A stretch of DNA of 64,000 nucleotides from Lewinella sp. W8. Its GTDB lineage: Bacteria; Bacteroidota; Bacteroidia; Chitinophagales; Saprospiraceae. Location of the stretch: contig NZ_SNAQ03000007.1 in assembly GCF_004375085.3 (NCBI RefSeq), positions 124,001 to 188,000 on the forward strand, given 5' to 3'. Every line of letters starts with the position of its first letter. The stretch's first letter is position 1. The position numbers and the translations under genes are program-made. The notes below the pieces were generated by a model. The model saw nothing but the letters and a program-made list of their open reading frames with translations. It was not told the origin of the DNA and searched no databases. Positions 50,630 through 59,898 of the stretch are shown piece after piece.

Positions 50630-51786
50630 ACATCTCTACACGCATAGCAACGGAGCTGCGGGGAGACCGCGTGATCTGGGCCGTAGTCGTTCTGCTGGCC
50701 ATCATTTCCATGCTTTCCGTTTTCAGTTCAGCCTCTACGCTGGCCTACGAAAAGCGGGCCGGAGAGGTCGGTTACTACCTGTTCAAGCACGGGGTGATTC
50801 TCGGTGCCGGACTGGTGATCATCTACATTTGCCACCTGCTGGCCTATACGAAGTACTCTCGGTGGGCCCCGGCCATGATGGTCATTGCCGTGGCCCTGTT
50901 GCTGGTCACCAATACCTTCGGGGTGGAGATCAACAGCGCCAAGCGCTGGATTGAAATACCCTTCATCGGGCTTACTTTCCAGGGGTCTGACTTCGCCAAG
51001 CTGGCCCTGATCATCTTTGTGGCCCGATCCATCGGCTCCAAGCAGGACGTCATCAAGGACTTCAAAGAGGCCTTTGTTCCCATCATCCTGCCGATACTGT
51101 TGATCTGCGCCCTCATTGCCGTAAACGACTTGTCGTCGGCGGTGATGCTGTTCTTCATCTGCATCCTCATGATGATCGTTGGGCGCGTAGCGCTGCAGTA
51201 CATCGTGATGCTGATTCTGCTGGGTATCTGCGTATTCAGCCTGATGGTGATGATCGGAGCCCGGTATCCGGACCTGCTGCCCCGGGCCAAGACCTGGGAG
51301 AACCGCCTGGAAACCTTCATGAACCCCGAACTGGCAAGCAATGACGAACGCTACCAGATCACCAAGGCGCAGATTGCCATGGCCAACGGAGGGATCATCG
51401 GGGTAGGGCCCGGAAATTCTACCCAACGGAACTACGTCCCCAGTGCCCACGCGGACTTCATCTACTCCATCATCGTGGAGGAATACGGGGCCATTGGGGG
51501 CTGTGCCGTAATTCTGTTGTACGTGCTGCTATTCTTCCGGATAGTACGCCTCGTTACCCGAAGCTCAAAAGCCTTCGGGGCGATGGTGGCCCTCGGAATC
51601 GGTTTGGCCCTGCTCCTGCAGGCCTTCTTCAACATTGCCGTAAACCTCGACCTGTTGCCCATTACGGGACTAACCCTGCCCCTGATCAGTATGGGAGGAA
51701 CGAGTATTTTATTCACCTGTGTGTCGTTCGGAATCATTCTTTCCGTGTCGAAATACATCGAAGCCGTAACCGCCGATGCAACCTAA
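50626..51786 (+). CDS. ftsW: Septal peptidoglycan polymerase FtsW (SEDS family)
   Basis: 386 residues, about ten membrane helices. SEDS proteins polymerise glycan chains from lipid II; FtsW pairs with FtsI. Landmarks: SSASTLAYEKRAGEVGYYLF, NSAKRWIEIPFIGLTFQGSDFAK (the SEDS signature, given here as RWIEIPFIGLTFQGSDFAKL), NDLSSAVMLF, NGGIIGVGPGNSTQRNYVPS, HADFIYSIIVEEYG and LTLPLISMGGTSI. It overlaps both neighbours (murD by 4 bp, murG by 11 bp). Confidence 0.96.
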   Translation: MNISTRIATELRGDRVIWAVVVLLAIISMLSVFSSASTLAYEKRAGEVGYYLFKHGVILGAGLVIIYICHLLAYTKYSRWAPAMMVIAVALLLVTNTFGVEINSAKRWIEIPFIGLTFQGSDFAKLALIIFVARSIGSKQDVIKDFKEAFVPIILPILLICALIAVNDLSSAVMLFFICILMMIVGRVALQYIVMLILLGICVFSLMVMIGARYPDLLPRAKTWENRLETFMNPELASNDERYQITKAQIAMANGGIIGVGPGNSTQRNYVPSAHADFIYSIIVEEYGAIGGCAVILLYVLLFFRIVRLVTRSSKAFGAMVALGIGLALLLQAFFNIAVNLDLLPITGLTLPLISMGGTSILFTCVSFGIILSVSKYIEAVTADAT

Positions 51787-52909
51787 GACAGTAGCCCATA
51801 GTGCGCCGCTGCGGGTACTCGTCAGCGGTGGAGGTACGGGGGGACACATCTTCCCGGCCATCGCGATTGCCGACGAACTGAAGCGTCTGCGGCCCGATAC
51901 GAAATTCCTCTTCGTCGGTGCTCTGGGAAAAATGGAAATGGATAAGGTTCCCCAGGCGGGCTACGAAATCCGCGGTCTGTGGATCTCGGGTCTGCTGCGC
52001 AAGCTGACGCTGGATAACCTGAGCTTTCCCTTCAAGGTGGTACACAGCCTGTGGACCTCCCGCAAAATTATCAAAGAGTTCCGCCCGGACGTGGCCGTGG
52101 GAACGGGAGGCTACGCCGGTGGACCGGCGCTCTTTGCCGCCGCCAAGATGGGAGTGCCTACGCTCATTCAGGAACCCAACGCCTTCGCCGGACTGGCCAA
52201 TAAGTGGCTGGGTAAGCACGTGGATAAAATCTGCGTGGCCTTCGAGGGAATGGAACGTTACTTCCCGGCCAGTAAACTTGTAATCACCGGCAACCCGGTG
52301 CGGGAGAACATGCTGGAAAAGGCCCTGGAGCTCTCCGCAAGCCGGAACGACCAAGCTCCCCAAACGGTCTTCCTCATGGGCGGTAGCGGTGGGGCACGTT
52401 CCCTGAACGAGGCCTTGCGGGACAATACAGAGTTGCTGGCGGCGCGTCCGCAGGTGCAGTGGTTGTGGCAGTGTGGCAAGCATTACTACGAAAGCTTCAA
52501 AGACTGTGCTTCCGCCCAGCTGCCCAACGTTACCATCACGGCCTTCGTGGACGACATGGCCGAAGCTTACGCCGCCGCGGACCTGGTCATTGGCCGGGCG
52601 GGTTCTACGACCATTGCCGAAACGCAGTACCTCGGGAAAGCCGCCATCTTCGTGCCTTCCCCCTGGGTAACGGAAGACCACCAAACGAAAAATGTACTGG
52701 CCCTCACGGCCAAAGACGCCGCCGTTTACGTCAAAGACGTCGAAGCACAACGGACCCTCATCCCAACGGTGTACGAGTTGCTGGATGATGATGCCCGCAG
52801 AAGGGGACTGGGACAGCGCGCGGCCGAGATGGTGCAGCGCGACGGTGTGCACCGGATCGCCCAGGAAGTCCTCACCCTGATTTCTTCACCCACCCCAAGT
52901 ACGAACTGA
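51776..52909 (+). CDS. murG: UDP-GlcNAc:lipid I N-acetylglucosaminyltransferase
   Basis: 377 residues, GT-B fold, membrane-associated on the cytoplasmic face. It converts lipid I to lipid II. The G-loop VSGGGTGGHIFPAIAIADEL is near the N-terminus; GTGGYAGGPALFAAAKMGVP, IQEPNAFAGLANKWLG, LMGGSGGARSLNEAL and the UDP-GlcNAc motif GRAGSTTIAE are all present. It overlaps murC by 1 bp (TGATG). Confidence 0.97.
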   Translation: MQPKTVAHSAPLRVLVSGGGTGGHIFPAIAIADELKRLRPDTKFLFVGALGKMEMDKVPQAGYEIRGLWISGLLRKLTLDNLSFPFKVVHSLWTSRKIIKEFRPDVAVGTGGYAGGPALFAAAKMGVPTLIQEPNAFAGLANKWLGKHVDKICVAFEGMERYFPASKLVITGNPVRENMLEKALELSASRNDQAPQTVFLMGGSGGARSLNEALRDNTELLAARPQVQWLWQCGKHYYESFKDCASAQLPNVTITAFVDDMAEAYAAADLVIGRAGSTTIAETQYLGKAAIFVPSPWVTEDHQTKNVLALTAKDAAVYVKDVEAQRTLIPTVYELLDDDARRRGLGQRAAEMVQRDGVHRIAQEVLTLISSPTPSTN

Positions 52910-54288
52910 TGCAGTTAGCGGACATCAAGACGGTATACTTCATCGGCATTGGCGGCATCGGCATGAGTGCCCTCGCCCGTTACTTCAAGCGGCGCGGACT
53001 GAGTGTGTCCGGCTACGACCGTACCGAGACCCCGCTCACCCGGGCTTTGGTGGAGGAGGGTATTCCGGTCCATTACGAGGCCCGGCCGGAGGCTATTCCC
53101 CCGGCGGGACCCGATACCCTCGTGGTGTATACGCCGGCCGTGCCCGCCAAGTTTCCGGAGATGCTCAAAGTCACGGAAGGCGGATATTCAGTATTGAAGC
53201 GCGCTCAGGTCCTGGGGCTAATCAGCCGGGGAATGCAGTGCGTGGGTATTGCCGGCACCCACGGCAAGACCACTACGACAACAATTACTACCCACCTGAT
53301 GAAGACCGCCGGGCTAGAGCCCTCGGCCTTCCTGGGGGGCATCGCCCGCGACTTTGCGGGGAATTACGTTCACGGTGCCAGCGACTGGGTGGTGGTGGAA
53401 GCCGACGAATACGACCGGAGTTTCCTGAACCTCAATCCGGAAATTGCCGTCATCCTGTCCGTTGACCCTGATCACCTGGACATTTACGGCGACCACGGGC
53501 AAATGCTGGAAACGGGCTTCCGGGCCTACGCTCAGCGCGTACAGCCGGGAGGTCGGCTACTTGTACGCCACGATGTGGTGCACCACTTCGAAGGGTTGGA
53601 AAACGTTCACGCCCAAACCTTCGGAGTAGGAGCCGGCGACTACTGCGCCCAGAACGTCCACGTACGCGATGGTGCTTTTCACTTCGACCTCCGGGATCCC
53701 CTGGGGCACGTAATCAAGGACATTCGCACCGCCCTTCCCGGGCGACATAACGTGGAGAATGCCGTTGCCGCCTGTGCGGTGACCCTCCTGGCCGGAGGCA
53801 CGGAAGACGCTCTGCGGAAGGGCCTGGCCAGTTTCCGGGGGATCGCCCGCCGGTTTGAGACCGTCCTGCGGTCCGATAAAATCGTGATCGTCGACGATTA
53901 CGCGCATCATCCTACGGAACTGGAGGCGGCCATCGGGGCTGCCCGGGAACTGTATCCCGGCAAAACTATCCGGGGAGTATTTCAGCCGCATTTGTTCAGC
54001 CGGACCAAAGACTTTGCGGCCGGCTTCGCCCTGGCCCTGGATGAACTGGATGAGGCCATCCTGATTCCTATCTATCCGGCCCGGGAAGAACCCCTGCCCG
54101 GAGTGAGCTCCCAGCTGATTTACGATAAGATGCGGTTGACGAATCGTCGACTGCTCTCCGACGAGCAAATGCTCGAAGCCACGGCGGAACTAAGCGACGG
54201 CGTATTACTGTTGTTAGGTGCCGGTGACATTGATGCGCTGGTCCCTAAAATCGTTGACCAACACCAAAAACCCGTACAACATGGCTAG
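52909..54288 (+). CDS. murC: UDP-N-acetylmuramate-L-alanine ligase
   Basis: 459 residues. First amino-acid ligase of the muropeptide pathway. The N-terminal domain starts YFIGIGGIGMSALARYFKR; the ATP loop is GIAGTHGKTTTTTITTH (about 112-128); EADEYDRSFLNL, SVDPDHLDIYGDH and VDDYAHHPTELEA are MurC-typical. Translationally coupled to murG; its 3' end overlaps ftsQ by 8 bp. Confidence 0.97.
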   Translation: MQLADIKTVYFIGIGGIGMSALARYFKRRGLSVSGYDRTETPLTRALVEEGIPVHYEARPEAIPPAGPDTLVVYTPAVPAKFPEMLKVTEGGYSVLKRAQVLGLISRGMQCVGIAGTHGKTTTTTITTHLMKTAGLEPSAFLGGIARDFAGNYVHGASDWVVVEADEYDRSFLNLNPEIAVILSVDPDHLDIYGDHGQMLETGFRAYAQRVQPGGRLLVRHDVVHHFEGLENVHAQTFGVGAGDYCAQNVHVRDGAFHFDLRDPLGHVIKDIRTALPGRHNVENAVAACAVTLLAGGTEDALRKGLASFRGIARRFETVLRSDKIVIVDDYAHHPTELEAAIGAARELYPGKTIRGVFQPHLFSRTKDFAAGFALALDELDEAILIPIYPAREEPLPGVSSQLIYDKMRLTNRRLLSDEQMLEATAELSDGVLLLLGAGDIDALVPKIVDQHQKPVQHG

Positions 54289-55090
54289 GAAGAAGCAAAA
54301 ACTTTCGCTGGGCCTGCGGCTGCTGCAGGGCGTCCGCACCTACGGATGGATTGGCGTGGCGCTGATCGTCGGGATGCTGGCCATTTCGGCCATCACGGCC
54401 CGCGAAGCCAGCCACGTGGTGACCGTGGCCCCGGTGGTCTTACCCCTTCCCGACGGCGAAGCCCTGGTGACCGAAGCTGAACTGCTCGATCTGCTGAGCC
54501 GCTCCTTCACCAAACCGATGGATGAGTTGAGCCTGGCCGACATTGACGTGGAGCGAGTAGAGCGTGTGCTGGAGGGACAGGCCTTCGTGGCGGATGCCGA
54601 TGCCTACGTCGACGCCAAACTGCAACTGAACATTGAAGTGACGCAGCGGGTCCCCCTACTGCGGGTGATCGCCAATAACTCCCAGAATTACTACCTGGAC
54701 GAAAACGGCGTGCGGATGCCACTCAGTGATACCTATACCGCCCGGGTACCCGTCGTGACCGGGAACGTGGTGGTATGGTCCCGCAACTTCATGGAAGACG
54801 AAAAACACCAGCTTACCGAATTGGTGGAGCTGGCTCATTACCTGCGGCAAGACGAATTTCTCGACGCCCTCGTGGAGCAGATTTACGTCAACAACCAGGG
54901 AGAATTGATCCTGGCTCCCAAAGTGGGGGATCAGATCATCTACCTGGGCCGCTACGACAAGACAAAAACACCGGCGCGGCTGCGCCGGCTAAAAACCTTT
55001 TATCGGGAAGGATTACCCTACGAAGGGTGGCGCAAATACTCCAGTTTTGATTTGCGCTATTCGGACCAGGTCGTCGCCCGAAAAAGATAA
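54281..55090 (+). CDS. ftsQ: FtsQ-like division protein
   Basis: 269 residues from ATG 54281 (ARKKQKLSLGL), inside the last codons of murC. A basic N-terminus and one membrane helix (GWIGVALIVGMLAISAIT, about 27-44) lead to a periplasmic part with a POTRA-like region, including VERVLEGQAFVADADAYVDAK and NIEVTQRVPLLRVIANNSQN; the phrase QRVPLLR is the usual FtsQ signature. Then LAHYLRQDEFLDALVEQIYV and the end. FtsQ scaffolds FtsL/FtsB in the divisome. The frame is open farther upstream, but only this start gives the right topology. Confidence 0.9.
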   Translation: MARKKQKLSLGLRLLQGVRTYGWIGVALIVGMLAISAITAREASHVVTVAPVVLPLPDGEALVTEAELLDLLSRSFTKPMDELSLADIDVERVERVLEGQAFVADADAYVDAKLQLNIEVTQRVPLLRVIANNSQNYYLDENGVRMPLSDTYTARVPVVTGNVVVWSRNFMEDEKHQLTELVELAHYLRQDEFLDALVEQIYVNNQGELILAPKVGDQIIYLGRYDKTKTPARLRRLKTFYREGLPYEGWRKYSSFDLRYSDQVVARKR

Positions 55091-55162
55091 AGAAGCAACC
55101 CATTTAATACCGGTGAGCGTAATGACCCTACACAAACCGGTCTGTTTTTAATCGGATGTATT

Positions 55163-56506
55163 ATGACTGATACCACTCAACCACAAACCATTGCCGCTCT
55201 GGATATCGGCACCACCAAAGTGTGCGCCCTAGTTGGAAGACGGGACGCTTACGGACGGTTGGAAATCCTCGGAACCGGAAAGGTAGAATCCGAGGGCGTC
55301 ATGCGCGGCGTTGTCTCTAATATCGAGAAGACCGTACGCGCCATTTCGGAAGCCCGTCGTCTGGCCGAAGAGGCCAGCGGGACGACCTTCGACACCGTGC
55401 ACGTCGGCATCGCCGGCCAACACATCAAAAGCCTGCAGCACCGCGGGATGATGATGCGGGACAACGCACAGTCGGAGATCAGCCAGCGTGACATTGATCG
55501 CCTGATCAGTGACGTACACAAGCTGGTACTCCCACCGGGCGACAAGATTCTCCACGTCATTCCCCAGGAATACACCGTGGACAACGAACAGGGGATCACC
55601 GATCCCATCGGCATGTCAGGCTCCAAGCTGGAGGCCAACTTCCACATCATTACCGGCCAGATTACGGCCAGCAACAACATCCACCGCTGCGTGGAGCGTG
55701 CGGGGCTGGAGATGGCCAGCGTAACCTTGGAGCCCATTGCCAGCGCCGCCTCCGTTCTCTACGAGGACGAAAAGCAGGCTGGTGTAGCCCTCGTCGACAT
55801 CGGCGGAGGAACTACGGACATTACCATTTTTCAGGACGGAATCATCCGCCACACGGCCGTGATTCCCTTCGGCGGTAATGTGATTACCAAAGACATCAAG
55901 GCGGGCTGCACCGTAATGGAGCACCACGCCGAAAAACTCAAGGTTAGCTATGGCTGTGCCCTGGCCAGCGAGGTCTACGAAAACCGGGTGATCGTCATTC
56001 CGGGACTCCGTGGCCGTGAGCCCAAGGAGATCAGCGAGAAGAACCTGGCCCGGATCATTCAGGCCCGCGCCGAGGAGATTCTCGACCACGTCCTGTGGGA
56101 AATCCGCCGGGCCGGATTTGACGGTCAGCGACTGATCGGCGGAATCGTCCTGACGGGCGGAGGCGCTCTGCTGCGTGACCTGGAAAAGTTGGCCGCGCTG
56201 CACACCGGATTGACGGCCCGCATTGGTACGCCGATCGAGCACCTTGCGCACGGTTACCAGGAGAAACTCACCAGCCCGATCTACGCTACCGGGGTAGGTC
56301 TGCTGCTGCAGGGCTTTGCGGACATTGATGCCGGGAAGATTCGTCCCGCTACCGCCAAGCCCGTGGCCGAAGAAACGGAAACCAAAGAAGACACCAAGGA
56401 AGCCGTCAAGGAGCCGGCAACGGCCAACGACGGTCCGAACTGGTTCGATAACGTCTTCCGTAAAACGAAGGAATGGTTCGAAGCGGAACCAGACAGTGAC
56501 TTCTAG
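55163..56506 (+). CDS. ftsA: Cell division protein FtsA
   Basis: 447 residues, actin-like. ALDIGTTKVCALVGRRD is phosphate loop 1; GIAGQHIKSLQHRG and the 1C-like region follow, then LVDIGGGTTDITIFQDG (phosphate 2) and GIVLTGGGALLRDLEKLA (adenosine motif). The C-terminus has a Glu/Lys/Ala-rich linker (about 398-425) and the amphipathic membrane helix WFDNVFRKTKEWFEAE. FtsA tethers FtsZ filaments to the membrane. It is separated from ftsQ by 72 bp and from ftsZ by 254 bp. Confidence 0.97.
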   Translation: MTDTTQPQTIAALDIGTTKVCALVGRRDAYGRLEILGTGKVESEGVMRGVVSNIEKTVRAISEARRLAEEASGTTFDTVHVGIAGQHIKSLQHRGMMMRDNAQSEISQRDIDRLISDVHKLVLPPGDKILHVIPQEYTVDNEQGITDPIGMSGSKLEANFHIITGQITASNNIHRCVERAGLEMASVTLEPIASAASVLYEDEKQAGVALVDIGGGTTDITIFQDGIIRHTAVIPFGGNVITKDIKAGCTVMEHHAEKLKVSYGCALASEVYENRVIVIPGLRGREPKEISEKNLARIIQARAEEILDHVLWEIRRAGFDGQRLIGGIVLTGGGALLRDLEKLAALHTGLTARIGTPIEHLAHGYQEKLTSPIYATGVGLLLQGFADIDAGKIRPATAKPVAEETETKEDTKEAVKEPATANDGPNWFDNVFRKTKEWFEAEPDSDF

Positions 56507-56760
56507 AAAGGGACTGAAGGAAGGAATGACGGAAGGATTGAATGTTGATCCTTTATTCATGGCTCCTTCGGCACTCCTCGGCACCTGCACGCCGTTGCCC
56601 GGAAAACGATCCGGATGACGTGCTGGTGTACTTTTCATAATCATAACTAACCCGGGCACTGAAGGTGCCCGAATTAGCCCGTTACCCCATCCGAATTTCT
56701 GGGTTTCAAAAAAGGTGTGAACCCGCTGAGGACAGCGCGACGGGCGCAAAAAAATAAATC
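56507..56760. promoter_or_regulatory. ftsA-ftsZ intergenic region
   Basis: 254 bp, long for this cluster. It has a GGCACCTGC element (56580-56588), a hairpin CGGGCAC/GTGCCCG (56653-56671, loop TGAAG) without a T-run, and the motif TTTCAAAAAAGGTGTGAA (56704-56721) shared with ftsL. No clear -7 box stands out. Separate control of ftsZ level is likely. Confidence 0.55.
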
Positions 56761-58245
56761 ATGACGTTTGATATTGTACAGGGCGAAAGCCCCATCATCA
56801 AAGTAATCGGCGTTGGTGGCGGTGGTTCAAATGCCGTCAACCACATGTATAGCCAGGGCATCATCGGAGTGGATTTTGCCATCTGTAACACGGACCATCA
56901 GGCCATGGAGTTGAGCCCGGTGCCGACCAAAATTCAGTTGGGGCCCAACCTGACCGAAGGCCGGGGAGCGGGCTCCAAGCCCAATGTGGGCAAGCTTGCT
57001 TGCGAGGAAAGTATTGAGGAGGTCAAAAAGTACCTCAACAATAACTGCCGAATGCTCTTCGTGACCGCGGGTATGGGTGGTGGCACCGGAACCGGAGCCG
57101 CTCCCATCATTGCCAAAACGGCCCGGGAGATGAATATCCTCACCGTAGGTATCGTCACGCTTCCCTTCACTTTTGAGGGGCGTCGCCGGGCCAACAACGG
57201 TATGGAGGGGCTACAGTCGCTGAAGGACAACGTGGATACCCTCATCGTGGTCAGTAACGACAAGTTGCGGCAGATTCACGGTAACCTGAACCTGAGCGAA
57301 GCCTTCGCCAAGGCGGATAATATCCTGACGACCGCCGCCCGCGGCATTGCCGAGATCATTACCGTTCCCGGCTACGTAAACGTTGACTTCGAAGACGTGA
57401 ACACGGTCATGCGGGAAAGTGGGGTCGCCATCATGGGTACCGCCACCGCAGAAGGAGAAGACCGCGCCCGTCAGGCCGTGGACCAGGCGCTTCACAGCCC
57501 ACTGCTGGAAGACAACGACATCCAGGGCGCTCGCCACATCCTGCTGAACATCACCAGTGGTACGCGTGAGGTGACCATGGACGAGATCTTCGAAATCACG
57601 GAGTTCGTACAGGAAGAAGCCGGATACGGTACGGACCTCATCTGGGGTAACTGCTTCGACGAGAGTCTGGGCGACCACATCAGCGTGACGGTAATCGCCA
57701 CCGGATTCGGTGACCGGAAGTCCGTCTTCTCCAAGGAAGCTCCGGAACGCCGGGTAGTGCACCTGGACGACACGGACCGGAAGGAGCCCGAGCAACCCGT
57801 CCGTCGGGTCAGCCTGGAGGACATTACCGGGGAAAGTGACCCCGTGGGGTACAACCGTGAGGAGTCCGGTGCACCCACCTTCGAATTTGAAAACCTGGAC
57901 GAGGCCAAGGCCCGGTTGCGCGCCAAGCGTCGGGACGAAACCAGTTTCGCCAAGAGTTATCTGCAGAACGAAGAGGAAGCGCGTCGGGAGGCGCAACGAC
58001 AGGAGATGGAGGCCCGGGATGCCGAACGGCGCCGGGAACTCCGCAACCGTCAGAGCCTGCCCAAACTGAGCAACCCCAAGGTGGTCAATGAGCTGGAAAA
58101 CCAGCCGGCCTACCTGCGGCGGAACATTCAACTCGATCAGGTAAGCCCCAGCGACCATCAGGAGATGAGCCGGTGGACGATCAGCGACGACGAGAACGTG
58201 CCGCTGAAGCAGGACAACGCTTACCTGCACGACAAAGTAGACTAA
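56761..58245 (+). CDS. ftsZ: Cell division protein FtsZ
   Basis: 494 residues; about 320 form the tubulin-like GTPase. GVGGGGSNAVNHM is the N-terminal loop, GGGTGTG (106-112) the GTP-binding signature, and NNGMEGLQSLKDNVDTLIVV and FADADNIL-type segments (here AFAKADNILTTAA) follow. A long charged linker rich in Arg/Glu (about 330-455) leads to the C-terminal peptide region MSRWTISDDENVPLKQDNAY and LHDKVD, typical of Bacteroidota FtsZ. It assembles the Z ring. The cluster ends here with a strong terminator. Confidence 0.98.
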   Translation: MTFDIVQGESPIIKVIGVGGGGSNAVNHMYSQGIIGVDFAICNTDHQAMELSPVPTKIQLGPNLTEGRGAGSKPNVGKLACEESIEEVKKYLNNNCRMLFVTAGMGGGTGTGAAPIIAKTAREMNILTVGIVTLPFTFEGRRRANNGMEGLQSLKDNVDTLIVVSNDKLRQIHGNLNLSEAFAKADNILTTAARGIAEIITVPGYVNVDFEDVNTVMRESGVAIMGTATAEGEDRARQAVDQALHSPLLEDNDIQGARHILLNITSGTREVTMDEIFEITEFVQEEAGYGTDLIWGNCFDESLGDHISVTVIATGFGDRKSVFSKEAPERRVVHLDDTDRKEPEQPVRRVSLEDITGESDPVGYNREESGAPTFEFENLDEAKARLRAKRRDETSFAKSYLQNEEEARREAQRQEMEARDAERRRELRNRQSLPKLSNPKVVNELENQPAYLRRNIQLDQVSPSDHQEMSRWTISDDENVPLKQDNAYLHDKVD

Positions 58246-58476
58246 ACGAACTAGTGGAGGCACTGCGCCAGCGGCGTGGTTTTCGTCCTCCGTTGATTTG
58301 AACACTCCTCCCGGAAGGCCCGGCACCGCCGGGCCGGCCGGCGAGTGGGTAAGCACCCCGATGATATTTCTAAACAGCTGGATTACATCCGACAACAACA
58401 ACGATCAGTCTAACGGCTGACGCTGGTGCCCCGCGTGGGTGTCAGCCTCAGCAATCACACCTTTTTAGCTTTGGAT

Positions 58477-58516
58477 GCGGGCAGTAGGGGGTCAATCCTG
58501 CTGTCCGCTTTTTTTT
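58477..58516 (+). terminator. Rho-independent terminator after ftsZ
   Basis: GCGGGCAGTAGG (58477-58488) pairs over 12 positions, two as G-U, with CCTGCTGTCCGC (58497-58508), followed by eight T. It ends the dcw transcript. Upstream, GGCTGAC/GTCAGCC at about 58414-58447 gives a further hairpin. Confidence 0.9.
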
Positions 58517-58555
58517 AAAAAAAGATTGCCCCCCAACCATGGTCAGGGGGCAATC
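58517..58555 (-). terminator. Minus-strand terminator facing the ftsZ terminator
   Basis: GATTGCCCCC (58524-58533) pairs with GGGGGCAATC (58546-58555), 10 bp. Read on the minus strand it is followed by seven T (58523-58517). No coding gene on the minus strand leads into it. Confidence 0.75.
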
Positions 58556-58903
58556 GTGCATCAGCTCCTTCAGATAGGAGAACTGGAATAAGGATCTCAA
58601 GTAAATTGTTGTTCTAGTGTTCGAAAAAAACCTCTGACAATTTTATTTGGCTACAGCATGGTAGGCTTTTTGGAAATACAGTTCGGGTGTACTTACGAGA
58701 AAAGAATCCGGGTGGATTCAATGGACGACAATTTTTTTACTTCTTTTTTCATTTAAGTGGAGAAATTGATCACCATCCCCACCCGCAGGACCCATTCTCC
58801 CGGCTAGTCCTCCGCAACTCCCCTTCGCCTATTCTGACAGCATTACACTTTTTCCACCGCGGTTTTCCTTCCTCAGGATCGGGGCCGCCTCAACCAATAC
58901 CCC
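58556..58903. other. AT-rich intergenic region
   Basis: About 350 bp (658 bp counted from ftsZ) with no supported gene. It may be the source of a short minus-strand transcript ending at 58517. A 19-codon minus-strand frame at 58693-58752 (MKKEVKKLSSIESTRILFS) is too short to call. The end presumably holds the promoter of the peptidase gene. Confidence 0.5.
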
Positions 58904-59824
58904 ATGAAAAAGTGTTCGCTACTGCTGTTGCTTGCGTTACTGGTTTTCTCCTGTGCGGAACGGGAAGACATTTTACCGGATGAAGGAGTTGACCCGGAAA
59001 TTGACCACGGTGGTCTTGACCCCGAGGAAGATGGCCTGCTGAGTCAGTACCGGGTGGTCGGTAGCCAAATTGAGCTGGTCCAGGACTTCAACGTTAATGC
59101 CTCGCTGCAGCGCTACCAGGACGATAAGGGGCGGCACCTGGCCATGTGGGACTACGTGACCCAGCTCTTTAATGCTGCCCACCGCCGCCGCCTGACCGAA
59201 TTCATCGTTTTTTACGGAGACGGAGAATTTCAGGGCTACGTAGAACCCATTGACCCCAGTGACCTGAGCCGGTGGCGGATGGGACTGGCCATCGATGCGG
59301 CCACGGATCTGTCCGCAGCCGATCTGAATGACTTTTTTACCTTCGTGGTGATTCACGAGTTCGGGCACATCGTGAGCCTGAATGAATCGCAGTTAGACGC
59401 TCAGGAAGAGGCCGGTACTTGCCCCTATTTCTTTGCCGGAGAGGGGTGTAGTTTCCGCAACTCCTACATCAATACTCTCTATGACCTGGGGTGGAAGGAC
59501 ATCTACGCCGAGCACGATGAACAGAACCCTACGCGGACCTATAACCGCTACCGGGACCGCTTCGTGAGTGAGTACGCGGCCACGAACCCCGGGGAAGACT
59601 TTGCGGAAGTATTCAGCTTTTTTGTTGTGGGGGATCAGCCGCCGACCGGAAACGGAATCGCCGCTCAGAAAATCAGGCTGTTATACGGTTATTCTGAATT
59701 GCTGGAAATACGGCGGAGCATCCGGGAAAACGTCGATTTGTCGGGGTTGACGTCCGGCAGCCTCGGGGAATTCAGGGCCAAACATCCGGAGGTGTTTTCG
59801 AAAATGGAGATTCATACCCACTGA
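58904..59824 (+). CDS. Putative zinc metallopeptidase lipoprotein
   Basis: 306 residues. Lipoprotein signal KKCSLLLLLALLVFS|C17. An acidic spacer follows to about residue 45. The zinc motif HEFGH (H151, H155) occurs in TFVVIHEFGHIVSLNES, and NPGEDFAEVFSFFVVG (about 226-241) supplies the likely third ligand, as in gluzincin/metzincin-like lipoproteins of Bacteroidota. Two Cys near 174-184 (CPYFFAGEGCSF) may be bridged. It acts in the periplasm or at the surface; the substrate is not known. Confidence 0.88.
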   Translation: MKKCSLLLLLALLVFSCAEREDILPDEGVDPEIDHGGLDPEEDGLLSQYRVVGSQIELVQDFNVNASLQRYQDDKGRHLAMWDYVTQLFNAAHRRRLTEFIVFYGDGEFQGYVEPIDPSDLSRWRMGLAIDAATDLSAADLNDFFTFVVIHEFGHIVSLNESQLDAQEEAGTCPYFFAGEGCSFRNSYINTLYDLGWKDIYAEHDEQNPTRTYNRYRDRFVSEYAATNPGEDFAEVFSFFVVGDQPPTGNGIAAQKIRLLYGYSELLEIRRSIRENVDLSGLTSGSLGEFRAKHPEVFSKMEIHTH

Positions 59825-59898
59825 TCCGGACTTGGCCGGAAGCGGGTAAATTCTGATTTCCGACTAAACTTCGGGGAAGCTGGTGGCATAATATCCCT

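Noticed and set aside
58687-58983. 98-codon plus-strand frame before the peptidase gene
   Set aside because: It overlaps the lipoprotein signal in another frame, has no family features and is low-complexity at its start.
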